This document shows positions 15,096 to 22,712 of a stretch of 24,436 bases of DNA, in pieces. The stretch comes from JAKFDK01 sp036676195 (GTDB lineage: Bacteria > Bacillota > Sulfobacillia > Symbiobacteriales > ZC4RG38): assembly GCA_036676195.1 (NCBI GenBank), contig JAKFDK010000051.1, positions 1-24,436 on the forward strand. Reading direction: 5' to 3'. Below the pieces are notes generated by a model, which made no database searches, had not been told where the DNA came from, and saw only the letters and a list, made by a program, of their open reading frames with translations. How positions within the stretch are numbered: position 1 is the stretch's first letter; each line of letters starts with the position of its first letter. Made by a program: the position numbers and the translations under genes.

Positions 15096-15122
15096 CAAAA
15101 AAGGAGCCCGCATTGGGCTCCT
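15096..15122 (-). terminator. Rho-independent terminator between DUF1292 gene and mltG
   Basis: AGGAGCCC and GGGCTCCT pair around a 5-nt loop, and on the minus strand TTTTTT follows. It ends the transcript of the DUF1292 gene and lies only about 11 bp before the mltG start. mltG therefore needs readthrough or its own promoter. Confidence 0.85.
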
Positions 15123-15214
15123 TTGGGCTGCCTAACAGTAATCTGGACCCGTGCTTCCGACGCCCTTTACTGTGACCGGTATGGGAGTCTGCCGCTCACA
15201 CGCGTCCTGCCGGC

Positions 15215-15538
15215 TCACTTCTGCTCTTCTTCGGGCTGTTCCTCGAACTCCTCTTCGTCGAGAAGTTCTTCCCAGGCCTCGGCGACCCGCTCGAACTCTT
15301 CCTCATCCTCGATCTCGACGAGGATATCCTCACCGCTCTCATCGGTATCAATGCGGAGGATCACTGCGGCTTCCTCTTCCTCATCTTCCACATCCATGGG
15401 GAGGAGGATGGCGTAGTCTTTCTCGTCGACCTTGATCACCTGGATGATGGTGAATTCGTGCTCTTTGCCTTCTTCGTCTGTAAGTACGATGACTTCTTCG
15501 TCATCATGCTCGTGGTCGTGTCCTTCGTGGTCGGTCAC
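15215..15538 (-). CDS. DUF1292 (YrzB-like) acidic protein
   Basis: The 107-residue protein has the DUF1292 pattern: EVIVLTDEEGKEHEFTII, then DYAILLPMD, then a run of acidic residues and ILRIDTDESGEDILVEIED. About a third of the residues are Asp or Glu, and an N-terminal HEGHDHEHDDEE stretch could bind metal. GTG 15538 follows GAGGTGG by 6 nt, so the 20-residue upstream extension is not used. The family is usually found beside ruvX and mltG in Firmicutes, as here. Its function is not established. Confidence 0.88.
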   Translation of the reverse strand: MTDHEGHDHEHDDEEVIVLTDEEGKEHEFTIIQVIKVDEKDYAILLPMDVEDEEEEAAVILRIDTDESGEDILVEIEDEEEFERVAEAWEELLDEEEFEEQPEEEQK

Positions 15539-15650
15539 CAGGTACCACCTCGATTCGCAAGATACTCCTATTCTAGCTAAGGGTCCTGGTAAAGTCAAAC
15601 CAGGGTCCCTGCCAGGATTATGTAACCTGGCCCCCGGTCGGACCCACGTC

Positions 15651-16091
15651 TTATTCTGCCCCGCCCTGGCGCTTTTTGTGCGCCCGGAAGTCCAGATAAC
15701 CCTGCAGGATCAACTGCGCCGCGATCTTGTCCACTACCTGCTTGCGTTTGGCCCGAGAGACATCGGCTTCCAGCAAGGCGCGCTGAGCACCGGCCGTGGT
15801 CAGCCGCTCATCCCACAGGGTCACGGTGGCCCCGGGGAAAATTTCGCCCAGCCGGGCAGCGAATTCCCGGCACAGTTCGGCGCGTGGACCGTAGCTCCCG
15901 TTCATGTTCCGGGGTAGTCCTACCACCCATTCGGTCACCTCATGCTGGGCTGCGATCACCTGCAACCGCTTCAGATCACCGGTCAGGTCCTTGCGCCGGA
16001 TCACCTCCAGCCCCTGGGCCGTCCAGCCCATCAAATCACTGACCGCCACGCCGATGGTCCGGTCGCCCACGTCCAGGCCGGCAATCCGCAT
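15651..16091 (-). CDS. ruvX: RuvX/YqgF, putative pre-16S rRNA nuclease
   Basis: The 146-residue RNase H-like protein begins MRIAGLDVGDRTIGVAVSD, with the first catalytic Asp at residue 7. WVVGLPRNMNGSYGPRA and LWDERLTTAGAQ carry further conserved residues, and VVDKIAAQLILQGYLD carries the last acidic site. In Escherichia coli YqgF processes the 5' end of 16S rRNA. A Holliday-junction role is the older proposal. ATG 16091 begins at the family's normal start. It sits in the conserved alaS block, 60 bp after the rhomboid gene. Confidence 0.93.
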   Translation of the reverse strand: MRIAGLDVGDRTIGVAVSDLMGWTAQGLEVIRRKDLTGDLKRLQVIAAQHEVTEWVVGLPRNMNGSYGPRAELCREFAARLGEIFPGATVTLWDERLTTAGAQRALLEADVSRAKRKQVVDKIAAQLILQGYLDFRAHKKRQGGAE

Positions 16092-16151
16092 CGTTTGTGC
16101 ACTCTCCCCGGCATGGGCGCCGCCACCGCGGCCATGCCCTTGCCTGCAACG

Positions 16152-16829
16152 TCATTGATTCGGCCGTAACTGCCGCCCAGCCGGGTCCAGCAGGCGTACC
16201 AGTCCGATTCCGCCCACAAAGCCGCTGATATGGGCCCACCAGGCCACCGGTGCGCCACCTGCCACCGGAGCGCTGACGCCCTGCCACAGTTGCAGCAGAA
16301 ACCATACGCCCAACAGCACGCGGGCATTGACCCGGATCGCCGGCACCAGCAACCCCAGGGGAACCAGCGCCAGCACCCGCGCCTGCGGATACAGCACCGC
16401 ATAGGCACCCAGCACGGCTGCCACCGCCCCGCTCGCCCCAATGGTGGGAATGCGGGAATACGGGTTGGCCAGTACATGGGCCAGATTGGCCACCAACCCG
16501 CCCAACAGGTAGAACCCCAGGTAACGCCAGTGGCCCAGGCGGTCCTCTACATTGTCACCAAATACCCATAGAAACAGCATGTTGCCCGTGAGATGCAGCC
16601 AACCCCCGTGCAGAAACGTAGCCGTCAGCAGGGTGACCGGTGGCCAGAGTCCGGTCGCTGCCGGGGTACCCAGGTGAAACACCCGTGCCGGTACCACTGC
16701 CAGCAGCCGAACCGCCGGACCGTCTGCCACCACTTCCCAAACAAATACGGCGATGCTGATGAGAATCAGCGCCGTATTTACATAGGCCCGGGACCGGGTA
16801 CGGATGGAGTCTCGCAGGGGAATGACCAC
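16152..16829 (-). CDS. Rhomboid-family intramembrane serine protease
   Basis: The 225-residue membrane protein cleaves transmembrane substrates. It has about six to seven hydrophobic segments. The catalytic serine is Ser133 in IGASGAVAAVLG and the histidine is His200 in AHISGFVGG. The oxyanion-supporting HxxxxHxxxN stretch is FLHGGWLHLTGNMLFL (His74, His79, Asn83). GTG 16829 follows GGAGG by 7 nt and gives the usual short cytoplasmic start. An N-terminal extension of the frame to 17024 crosses the preceding gene's end and is rejected. Its insertion into the alaS-ruvX block is not standard. Confidence 0.9.
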   Translation of the reverse strand: MVIPLRDSIRTRSRAYVNTALILISIAVFVWEVVADGPAVRLLAVVPARVFHLGTPAATGLWPPVTLLTATFLHGGWLHLTGNMLFLWVFGDNVEDRLGHWRYLGFYLLGGLVANLAHVLANPYSRIPTIGASGAVAAVLGAYAVLYPQARVLALVPLGLLVPAIRVNARVLLGVWFLLQLWQGVSAPVAGGAPVAWWAHISGFVGGIGLVRLLDPAGRQLRPNQ

Positions 16830-16911
16830 GCCCAGACCTCCGTAATGTACCACAGATTGCCCTGATGGGCAACGGCACCAGGCATAGGTTTCCCGTTTGC
16901 GCCGCACACAC

Positions 16912-16939
16912 CGCGGCCGGGGCCATCGCCCCGGCCGCG
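16912..16939 (-). terminator. GC-rich hairpin after the 121-residue gene
   Basis: CGCGGCCGGGG pairs with CCCCGGCCGCG across a 6-nt loop, 9 bp past the stop at 16949 on the minus strand. It lacks a T-run, so it could be a pause or a weak terminator before the rhomboid gene. Confidence 0.5.
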
Positions 16940-16948
16940 AGATCCAGA

Positions 16949-17314
16949 TTAGCCCTGGCGGAGGGTCAGGCCGTCCACCGAAACCTTTTCCCGGGTATCG
17001 GCGTCCAGCCAGTGCACCCAGCACTCCCGTGTGTGAGTGGCAAAAGCGGCCACCTGCCCCCGCCGGCCGCCCGGATTCTGCACCCGGGGCAGGATGCCGC
17101 GGGCAATCTGCTCCTCCACCGCGGTTTTGACCTCGGGTCGGAGTTCCGCTGCCATCTCCCAGCCACCTGACACCTTGCGCTCAATGCGCACGGCCCGGCC
17201 CGTCTCCCGGACCACCTGGCGCGCCACCCGCATCGCTTTGGCCAGCCGATCCACTTCGCATTCCCGCACCAATCCACGCGGAGTTGCCCGCCGCACTCGG
17301 AACCGCAGCGACAT
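16949..17314 (-). CDS. Hypothetical protein, 121 residues
   Basis: No family is recognised. ATG 17314 has GAGGTGA 6 nt upstream. The protein is basic in the first 60 residues (LRFRVRRATPRGLVREC, then MRVARQVVRETGRAVRIERK). It continues with a helix (ELRPEVKTAVEEQIARGI) and a beta-rich end with WVHWLDADTREKVSVDG. No membrane segment or signal peptide is present. It lies between two hairpin structures. An inverted repeat at 17357-17413 lies in its likely promoter region. Confidence 0.6.
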   Translation of the reverse strand: MSLRFRVRRATPRGLVRECEVDRLAKAMRVARQVVRETGRAVRIERKVSGGWEMAAELRPEVKTAVEEQIARGILPRVQNPGGRRGQVAAFATHTRECWVHWLDADTREKVSVDGLTLRQG

Positions 17315-17356
17315 TTGCACTCACCTCGCCTGAACTCTTCGATGATCCACAATCGC

Positions 17357-17413
17357 ACTCCTCTTCGCAATTTATAATGTTTATGCATGTTTCAGTCAGG
17401 TGCGAAGAGGAGT
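17357..17413. repeat. 13-bp perfect inverted repeat around an AT-rich core
   Basis: ACTCCTCTTCGCA at 17357-17369 is mirrored by TGCGAAGAGGAGT at 17401-17413. The 31 nt between them are far richer in A and T than the surroundings and include TATAAT on the plus strand at 17372-17377. The minus-strand reading holds TTATAAAT, a possible -10 for the gene at 16949. It could be a paired operator flanking a promoter, a large-loop hairpin, or a small MITE-like relic. Confidence 0.6.
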
Positions 17414-17456
17414 CCGTCAGATCATCTTATGGCAGGTGAATGCCGTGCCAGTCCAC

Positions 17457-17945
17457 TCAGTTGCCGTCTTCCCGGCCGGCCAGCGCCAGTTCCCCCCAAC
17501 CGCCGGGGACCCGGAAGCGATGCATGACCATCCCGACGCCGGGGGCGTACCAGGTGGCGGCCTCCTCCACCCCGCCGCGGCAGGTGCTGACGGCGACACA
17601 GTCGGTATAGCGGCCGGCCGGAACGGCGGCCACCGCGTCGGTGGCGATGACCACCAGTTCAGCCGGGTCGTTCGCCGTACCACCGGTCCAGGACTGGTTG
17701 GGGGTCAGCGGACTGCGCAGCACCACCTGGTTGTCGACCCGCACCTCGCCGGCCGCCACGGCCACCGCAAAATGCTCGGGATCGTTGCCGCTCAGATGCC
17801 GCTGTACCCGGGCCAGCAGTGCACCGCGGTTACGGCGCACCCCCAGCACGGCCTGTGTGAGTTGCCCGGTCGGACGCCCGAGCATGCTGACCACATAAAT
17901 CATTCGCATTCCGGCCTGCACGGGAAAAAGACGCTCCACCGGCAC
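17457..17945 (-). CDS. Hypothetical protein with a YAPGVGMV motif
   Basis: The frame gives about 162 residues from GTG 17945, which has GGGAGG 4 nt upstream. GTG 17939 is an equally likely start. The C-terminal half has the sequence PAELVVIATDAVAAVPAGRY, then TDCVAVSTC, and finally ATWYAPGVGMVMHRFRV. A pattern of VPAGxYxDC followed by WYAPGVGMV is common in uncharacterised secreted or lipoprotein domains of Gram-positive bacteria. Here no signal peptide or lipobox is seen, so the start may be wrong or the protein cytoplasmic. It lies between IreB and the 121-residue gene. Confidence 0.6.
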   Translation of the reverse strand: MPVERLFPVQAGMRMIYVVSMLGRPTGQLTQAVLGVRRNRGALLARVQRHLSGNDPEHFAVAVAAGEVRVDNQVVLRSPLTPNQSWTGGTANDPAELVVIATDAVAAVPAGRYTDCVAVSTCRGGVEEAATWYAPGVGMVMHRFRVPGGWGELALAGREDGN

Positions 17946-18023
17946 TCTGCCTCCCTGAACGCGCCTGGCGGGCCATGCACATAACAAGGGCGAGGGATCC
18001 TCTCCCTCGCCCGGCCCCGTCCA

Positions 18024-18290
18024 CTAACGCGCCACTGGATTTTTTTCAAGATAAGCCTGAATTACTTCCTCCAGCAACTCGTCCCGCTCCAACCGCCGGA
18101 TCAGATTCCGGGCACCGTTATGGCTGGTGATGTAGGTTGGATCGCCTGAGAGCAAGTACCCCACGATCTGCTCAATGGGGCTGTACCCCTTCTCTTTCAG
18201 TGCGGCATAAACCTTACGCAGCACATCCCCGGGGTCCCGCTCCTCAGGCTTGCCGCGCCACATGATTGTCCGATCGCCGGCCTCGGTCAT
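18024..18290 (-). CDS. ireB: IreB family (DUF965/YrzL) regulatory phosphoprotein
   Basis: The 88-residue protein matches the IreB family along its whole length. Its segments are TIMWRGKPEERDPGDVLRKV, then YAALKEKGYSPIEQIVGYLL, then SGDPTYITSHNGARNLIR. In Enterococcus IreB is phosphorylated by the PASTA kinase IreK at N-terminal threonines and lowers cephalosporin resistance. The N-terminal MTEAGDRT here holds two threonines. ATG 18290 follows AAGGCGGTG. The gene is the usual neighbour of alaS, 148 bp downstream of it. Confidence 0.9.
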   Translation of the reverse strand: MTEAGDRTIMWRGKPEERDPGDVLRKVYAALKEKGYSPIEQIVGYLLSGDPTYITSHNGARNLIRRLERDELLEEVIQAYLEKNPVAR

Positions 18291-18394
18291 GTGCGTATTC
18301 ACCGCCTTTACACTCACAGCCGACCGCCTTGTCGTTAACACGAATACTTCCACACCCGGTGCCAAAACCCTCTATGTGGTGCCTAGATTCTGCC

Positions 18395-18425
18395 CGGAGC
18401 GAAGCCGGTATGCATCCGGCTCCGC
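18395..18425. repeat. Imperfect hairpin between alaS and ireB
   Basis: CGGAGC...GCCGG pairs with CCGGCTCCG around TATGCAT, with an internal bulge. It lies just past the alaS stop on the minus strand. It is not followed by T residues, so it may lower rather than end transcription into ireB. Confidence 0.35.
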
Positions 18426-18437
18426 CCCGGCAGCCGC

Positions 18438-21101
18438 CTACTTCAGTTGGGCCTGCACCAGTGCCGGCACCTGGTCAAGGGCGGCCTGAAGCTTTTCCGG
18501 GCTCTTGCCGCCGGCCTGAGCCATATCCGGGCGGCCGCCACCGGAACCATCTACCAGTTTGGCCAGTTCCCGGACCAGGTTCCCGGCGTGCACTTTGCTG
18601 CCAGCCACGTCCTTGGTGGCTGCCGCCACCAGGTTCACCTTTCCTTCGGTGGCAGCGCCGAGCACCACCAGACCGGACCCCAGCTTGTCGCGCAGGAAGT
18701 CAGTCATCTGGCGCAGTTCGTCGATGGTGGCCACCGAGACCTGGCCCGCCACCAGCCGGATCCCGCCCACGGCGCGGGCGTCGGCGGCCGACAACAGTTC
18801 CTCGGCCTGGCCCCGGGCGGCCCGGGCCCGCAGTGCCTCCAGTTCCTTTTCTGCCCCGCGCAGGGCCCCGACCGTGGCTTCGACCTTGACGGGCACCTCT
18901 TCTGGGCTAGGCGCCTTCACCAGGGCGGCAATCTGCCCCAGCCGCGCCTCCAGGGTATTCACATACTCGTAGGCGCCGCGCCCGGTCACCGCTTCCACCC
19001 GGCGGACGCCGGCCGCCACGCCGCCCTCGGTGACGATCTTGAACAGGCCGGCCTGGGCCGTGCTGCTGCAGTGGCAGCCGCCGCACAATTCCAGGCTGAA
19101 GTCGCTGATGGACACGACCCGGACGATATCCCCGTATTTCTCACCGAACAGGGCCATGGCCCCCATCTGCCGGGCGTCGTCGATGGGCATGTATTCCCAC
19201 TGCACCGGTTTGCCCAGTTCGATCTCGCGGTTGACCATGTCTTCGACTGCCTTGATCTGTTCCGGGGTCAGCGGTCCGTCGTGGGTAAAGTCGAACCGCA
19301 GCCGGTCCGGCGCCACCAGGGAGCCGGCCTGTTGCACATGCGGCCCCAGAACGGTGCGCAGGGCTTGCTGTAGGAGGTGGGTGGCCGTATGGTTCTTGAT
19401 GATATTCAGCCGCCGGATGTCGTCGATGGCGGCCACCACGGTCATGCCCGTTTCCAGGAAACCCTGTTCGACCTGAACGAAGTGCAGGTAGTGGCCGCCG
19501 GGCAGTTTGCGGGTATCCTCCACCCGCAGTTCCAGGCCAGGGGCGTCGATGATCCCGGTGTCCCCGATCTGGCCGCCGCTTTCGGCATAGAAAGGCGTGG
19601 TGTCGAGCACCACCACCACCCGGTCGCCGGCGGCGGCACCGGTGGGCTGGCCGCTGTCGGCGTCCAGCACGGCCAGCACCGTGGCCGAGGCCGTCAGATC
19701 AGTGTAACCGATGAAGTCGGTGGCCGGCACGCCTTCCAGGGCGCCGGCAAACACCCGCAGCTTCTCCCCGGTATAGGTCACGTCCCGGGCAGCCCGGGCC
19801 CGTTCCCGCTGGGCGGCCAGGTTCTTCTGGAAGCCGGCCTCATCCACCCGCAGGCCCCGCTCCAGAGCTACATCCTGGACAATGTCAAGCGGGAAGCCAA
19901 AGGTGTCGTAGAGCAGGAACACCGCGTCGCCATCGACTTCAGTGCGGCCGTCGCGCTGCATGTGGGCCAGGATTTCTTCCAGCTTCTCCATGCCGCGCTC
20001 CAGGGTGGTGAAAAAGCGCTCTTCTTCCCGCCGGATTTCGGCTGCAATGGCCGTCTCCTGCTCACGCACTTCCGGATAGGCCTCGCCCATCAGGGCCACC
20101 ACCGCCGGCACCACCCGGTACATGAAGGTTTCGGTGAAGCCCAGTATCTTGCCAAAGCGCACCGCCCGGCGCAGGATGCGGCGCATGACGTAGCCGCGGC
20201 CCTCGTTGCTGAAGCGGACGCCGTCGGCAATCAGGAAGGTGCAGCAGCGGGCATGGTCGGCGATCACCCGGAAGGGCATGCCGCCGGGTCCCGGGTCGTA
20301 GGTAACCCCGGACAACTGCTCGGTGTGGCGGATGATGTCCCGCAGCAGGTCGGTGTCGTAGTTGGAGTAGGCGCCCTGCATGATGCTGGCCATGCGCTCC
20401 AGCCCCAGGCCGGTGTCGACCCCCGGCCGCTCCAGGGGCGTAAGGGTGCCGTCCGGGTTCTGGTTGTACTGCATGAACACGTTATTCCAGAACTCGCGCC
20501 AGCGGTCACAGCCGCAGGTGGAGATATGGCAGACCTCAGCATCGCAGGCGTGTTCTGCGCCCATGTCGATGAAGATTTCCGAACACGGCCCGCAGGGGCC
20601 GGTGTCGCCCATGCGCCAGAAGTTGTCCTTCTCACCCAGGCGCACGATCCGATCCTCGGCCACCCCGATCTGCCGCCAGATCTCGTAGGCCTGGTCGTCG
20701 TCTTTATAAATGGTCACCCAGAGCCGGTCAGGGCTGAGGCCAAACCACCGCGGGCTGGTGACCAGTTCCCAGGCATAGGACAGGGCTTCGGTCTTGAAGT
20801 AGTCCCCGAAGCTGAAGTTACCCATCATTTCAAAGAAGGTCTGGTGTCGGGCGGTGCGACCGACGGCGTCCAGGTCATTGTGCTTGCCACCGGCCCGCAC
20901 GCATTTCTGGGCGGTGACGGCCCGCCGGTATTCCCGTTTTTCCACCCCCAGGAAGGTGTCTTTGAACTGGTTCATGCCGGCATTGGTAAACAGCAGCGTC
21001 GGGTCGTTCACCGGCACCAGGCTGGAGGACGGCACATAGGTGTGCCCTTTCTCCTTGAAGAAATCGATATACATCTGGCGAATCTGGTTGCCCGTCAGCA
21101 C
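18438..21101 (-). CDS. alaS: Alanyl-tRNA synthetase
   Basis: The 887-residue class II synthetase charges tRNA-Ala. The catalytic domain starts with TGNQIRQMYIDFFKEKGH and contains NAGMNQFKDTFLG and DTGLGLERMASIMQG. The editing domain has HTATHLLQQAL (HxxxH zinc ligands) and the C/H pair in LCGGCHCSST. A DHHA1-type C-terminus follows, with VNLVAAATKDV and GGGRPDMAQAGGKSPEKL. GTG 21101 has GGGGAG 6 nt upstream. The frame to 21422 runs back through the T-box terminator and is not used. The editing motif is CGGCHC rather than the common CGGTHV, adding two cysteines. Expression is controlled by the leader at 21214-21448. Confidence 0.97.
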   Translation of the reverse strand: MLTGNQIRQMYIDFFKEKGHTYVPSSSLVPVNDPTLLFTNAGMNQFKDTFLGVEKREYRRAVTAQKCVRAGGKHNDLDAVGRTARHQTFFEMMGNFSFGDYFKTEALSYAWELVTSPRWFGLSPDRLWVTIYKDDDQAYEIWRQIGVAEDRIVRLGEKDNFWRMGDTGPCGPCSEIFIDMGAEHACDAEVCHISTCGCDRWREFWNNVFMQYNQNPDGTLTPLERPGVDTGLGLERMASIMQGAYSNYDTDLLRDIIRHTEQLSGVTYDPGPGGMPFRVIADHARCCTFLIADGVRFSNEGRGYVMRRILRRAVRFGKILGFTETFMYRVVPAVVALMGEAYPEVREQETAIAAEIRREEERFFTTLERGMEKLEEILAHMQRDGRTEVDGDAVFLLYDTFGFPLDIVQDVALERGLRVDEAGFQKNLAAQRERARAARDVTYTGEKLRVFAGALEGVPATDFIGYTDLTASATVLAVLDADSGQPTGAAAGDRVVVVLDTTPFYAESGGQIGDTGIIDAPGLELRVEDTRKLPGGHYLHFVQVEQGFLETGMTVVAAIDDIRRLNIIKNHTATHLLQQALRTVLGPHVQQAGSLVAPDRLRFDFTHDGPLTPEQIKAVEDMVNREIELGKPVQWEYMPIDDARQMGAMALFGEKYGDIVRVVSISDFSLELCGGCHCSSTAQAGLFKIVTEGGVAAGVRRVEAVTGRGAYEYVNTLEARLGQIAALVKAPSPEEVPVKVEATVGALRGAEKELEALRARAARGQAEELLSAADARAVGGIRLVAGQVSVATIDELRQMTDFLRDKLGSGLVVLGAATEGKVNLVAAATKDVAGSKVHAGNLVRELAKLVDGSGGGRPDMAQAGGKSPEKLQAALDQVPALVQAQLK

Positions 21102-21213
21102 ATTGGTCTCCCCTTCCTCACTGGCGGGAGGTTCCCTCCGCCCGTTGCCACTCCGCTCCGCCGCCGCCATCCCGGCCGGTCTGACCGAAACCCGCGTACC
21201 CCGTGCCGGTCCA

Positions 21214-21448
21214 ACCAAAAACCCCGTCCGGCCGGAGCGTCGTACGCTCCAGGGACGGGGAATTATACCCGCGGAACCACCCTGATTCCGCCGGTGCTTT
21301 CCGGCAGACCTTCGGCTGCGTCTGCAGCGGGCTGCCCCGTCGGCGGTTTGCTTGGGTGGCGTTGGCCCACCTGCCGCAGGCGCCTTCCATCCGGTTGGGA
21401 CCCGGTGGCTGTATCTCCCCACGCCGCAGCGCTATACAACTGTGATTA
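21214..21448 (-). promoter_or_regulatory. T-box leader, alanine (GCC) specifier, upstream of alaS
   Basis: The minus strand holds the T-box core AGGGTGGTTCCGCG (21283-21270). The terminator pairs CCCCGTCC with its complement GGACGGGG across an inner GGAGCGT/ACGCTCC hairpin (21260-21222). TTTTTGG follows. In stem I the 5' side reads GTGGGGAGATAC and the 3' side CAACGCCACCC, so the specifier is GCC at 21360-21358 followed by A. That is an alanine codon, as expected for alaS. Uncharged tRNA-Ala should allow readthrough. The specifier was read by comparison with the glyQS layout. Confidence 0.92.
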
Positions 21449-21455
21449 CTTCACT

Positions 21456-21484
21456 AGTTTATCCAGGCTTTCCATGCCTGTCAA
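21456..21484 (-). promoter_or_regulatory. Sigma-A promoter of alaS
   Basis: On the minus strand TTGACA (21484-21479) and TAAACT (21461-21456) are exactly 17 bp apart. The -35 is the consensus. The start point would be near 21449, at the front of the T-box leader. Confidence 0.85.
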
Positions 21485-21636
21485 GCCAGTGGCCGCTCCC
21501 CTATGGCCGCTCGCCCGGATCGCCGGTGGCCGGTGGCTCACCGGCCGGGCGGAAGGTTTTCTGCCTGAACCTTGACTGGGTGCGCCCGAGCTGGTTACCA
21601 TGGGCTGGGTGCCCCTGACAGAGGAGGTAACGCCCC

Positions 21637-22347
21637 TTGGCTATCTACGCGATCGGCGACCCCCACCTGTCACGGGTGGCGGCCAAACCGATGGATATTT
21701 TCGGACCGGCCTGGGCGGATCATGCCAACCGGCTGGCCGCAGGCTGGCAGGCGGTGGTGCAGGCCGGCGATGTGGTGCTGGTGCCAGGGGATATCTCCTG
21801 GGCCATGACCCTGGCCGAGGCTCTGCCGGACCTGCAGGACCTGGACAGCCTGCCGGGCACGAAGCTGCTGATTCAGGGCAACCATGACTACTGGTGGCAG
21901 TCGGTCAGCAAGATCCGCCAGTTGCCGATGCCTGGCATGCGTTTTATTCAGAATGACCATGTCCGGCTCGACGGCCAGGTGGCCGTGTGCGGCACCCGGG
22001 GCTGGCTGCTGCCGGGGGATCGCGGCTGGGGCGATGATCCGGAACATAACCAGAAAATTTATGCTCGCGAGCTGCAGCGCCTGCAACTGTCGCTGCAGAG
22101 TGCCCTCAAGGCCGGTGCTGCTGAGATTGTGGTAATGCTGCACTACCCGCCGGTGGGCCCCGGCGGCGCGCCCACGGAGTTTTCCCGCCTGCTTGCCGCC
22201 ACGCCGGGCGTTTCGCTGTGCGTGTACGGCCACCTGCACGGGGCCGCTGCCCATGAGCGGGCGTTTCAGGGCGAACTCGACGGGGTGACGTACCGGCTGG
22301 TGGCCGGCGACTACCTGGGCTTTGTGCCGCTGCGGGTGCGGGAATAG
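21637..22347 (+). CDS. Calcineurin-like metallophosphoesterase
   Basis: The 236-residue enzyme hydrolyses a phosphoester using two metal ions. The motifs appear in order: GDPH (Asp8, His10), GDISWAM (Asp52), GNHDYWW (Asn82, His83), LHYPPVGPGG and GHLHGAA. The GDISW and HYPP forms are typical of the YkuE-like or predicted phosphohydrolase branch of Firmicutes. The TTG start at 21637 has GAGGAGGTAAC at good spacing. It diverges from alaS. The substrate is not known. Confidence 0.9.
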   Translation: MAIYAIGDPHLSRVAAKPMDIFGPAWADHANRLAAGWQAVVQAGDVVLVPGDISWAMTLAEALPDLQDLDSLPGTKLLIQGNHDYWWQSVSKIRQLPMPGMRFIQNDHVRLDGQVAVCGTRGWLLPGDRGWGDDPEHNQKIYARELQRLQLSLQSALKAGAAEIVVMLHYPPVGPGGAPTEFSRLLAATPGVSLCVYGHLHGAAAHERAFQGELDGVTYRLVAGDYLGFVPLRVRE

Positions 22348-22381
22348 AAGCTGATGCCGTCTTGATGCGGCGGGCGCCGGT

Positions 22382-22401
22382 AGCCGGGGGAGACCCCGGC
22401 T
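22382..22401 (+). terminator. Hairpin after the phosphoesterase gene
   Basis: AGCCGGGG pairs with CCCCGGCT around a 4-nt GAGA-like loop, 35 bp past the stop, followed by TGTTCGGTTT. The T-run is weak, but stem and position support a terminator. Confidence 0.6.
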
Positions 22402-22473
22402 TGTTCGGTTTGGTTCACGATCACTCCCTGGTCAGGTGGATGGTTTGCAGGTCTGGGGCCAAGGCCTGACTAA

Positions 22474-22683
22474 TTAGCAACACAAAGAACGGTTTGGGTT
22501 TGGGTGCCGTCTCTGCCCAGAACTCCGCAGCCGATTGCCAGCAGCCACTTCCCGAATTCGTATGCTTTTACCTTTAACGTGCTTTACCGCATACACTCCT
22601 GGCTTGACTTCACCATTGGTTAACAGTCGAACTATCTTTTCGATTACTTCACCCCCCTTTTGAACGGACTGCTCGCTGTCCAA
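22474..22683 (-). CDS. Possible small gene or remnant, unrecognised
   Basis: On the minus strand the frame reads DSEQSVQKGGEVIEKIVRLL, then TNGEVKPGVYAVKHVKGKS and IRIREVAAG, ending at 22474. This is well-formed sequence with charged helix and strand alternation and lower GC than the neighbours. There is no convincing binding site before the TTG at 22683. The frame continues upstream to 22872 only as antisense to another decayed frame. It may be a fragment of an acquired gene. No family is recognised. Confidence 0.3.
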   Translation of the reverse strand: MDSEQSVQKGGEVIEKIVRLLTNGEVKPGVYAVKHVKGKSIRIREVAAGNRLRSSGQRRHPNPNRSLCC

Positions 22684-22712
22684 TGCCTGCGACAGGGAAG
22701 GTGAGGTGACCT

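Noticed and set aside
21102..21422. N-terminal extension of alaS
   Set aside because: It runs through the T-box leader. AlaRS begins at the GTG at 21101, which has a good binding site.
19377..21575. 732-residue open frame on the plus strand
   Set aside because: It is entirely antisense to alaS and its T-box. Long opposite-strand frames are expected in GC-rich genes, and the translation is low-complexity and resembles no family.
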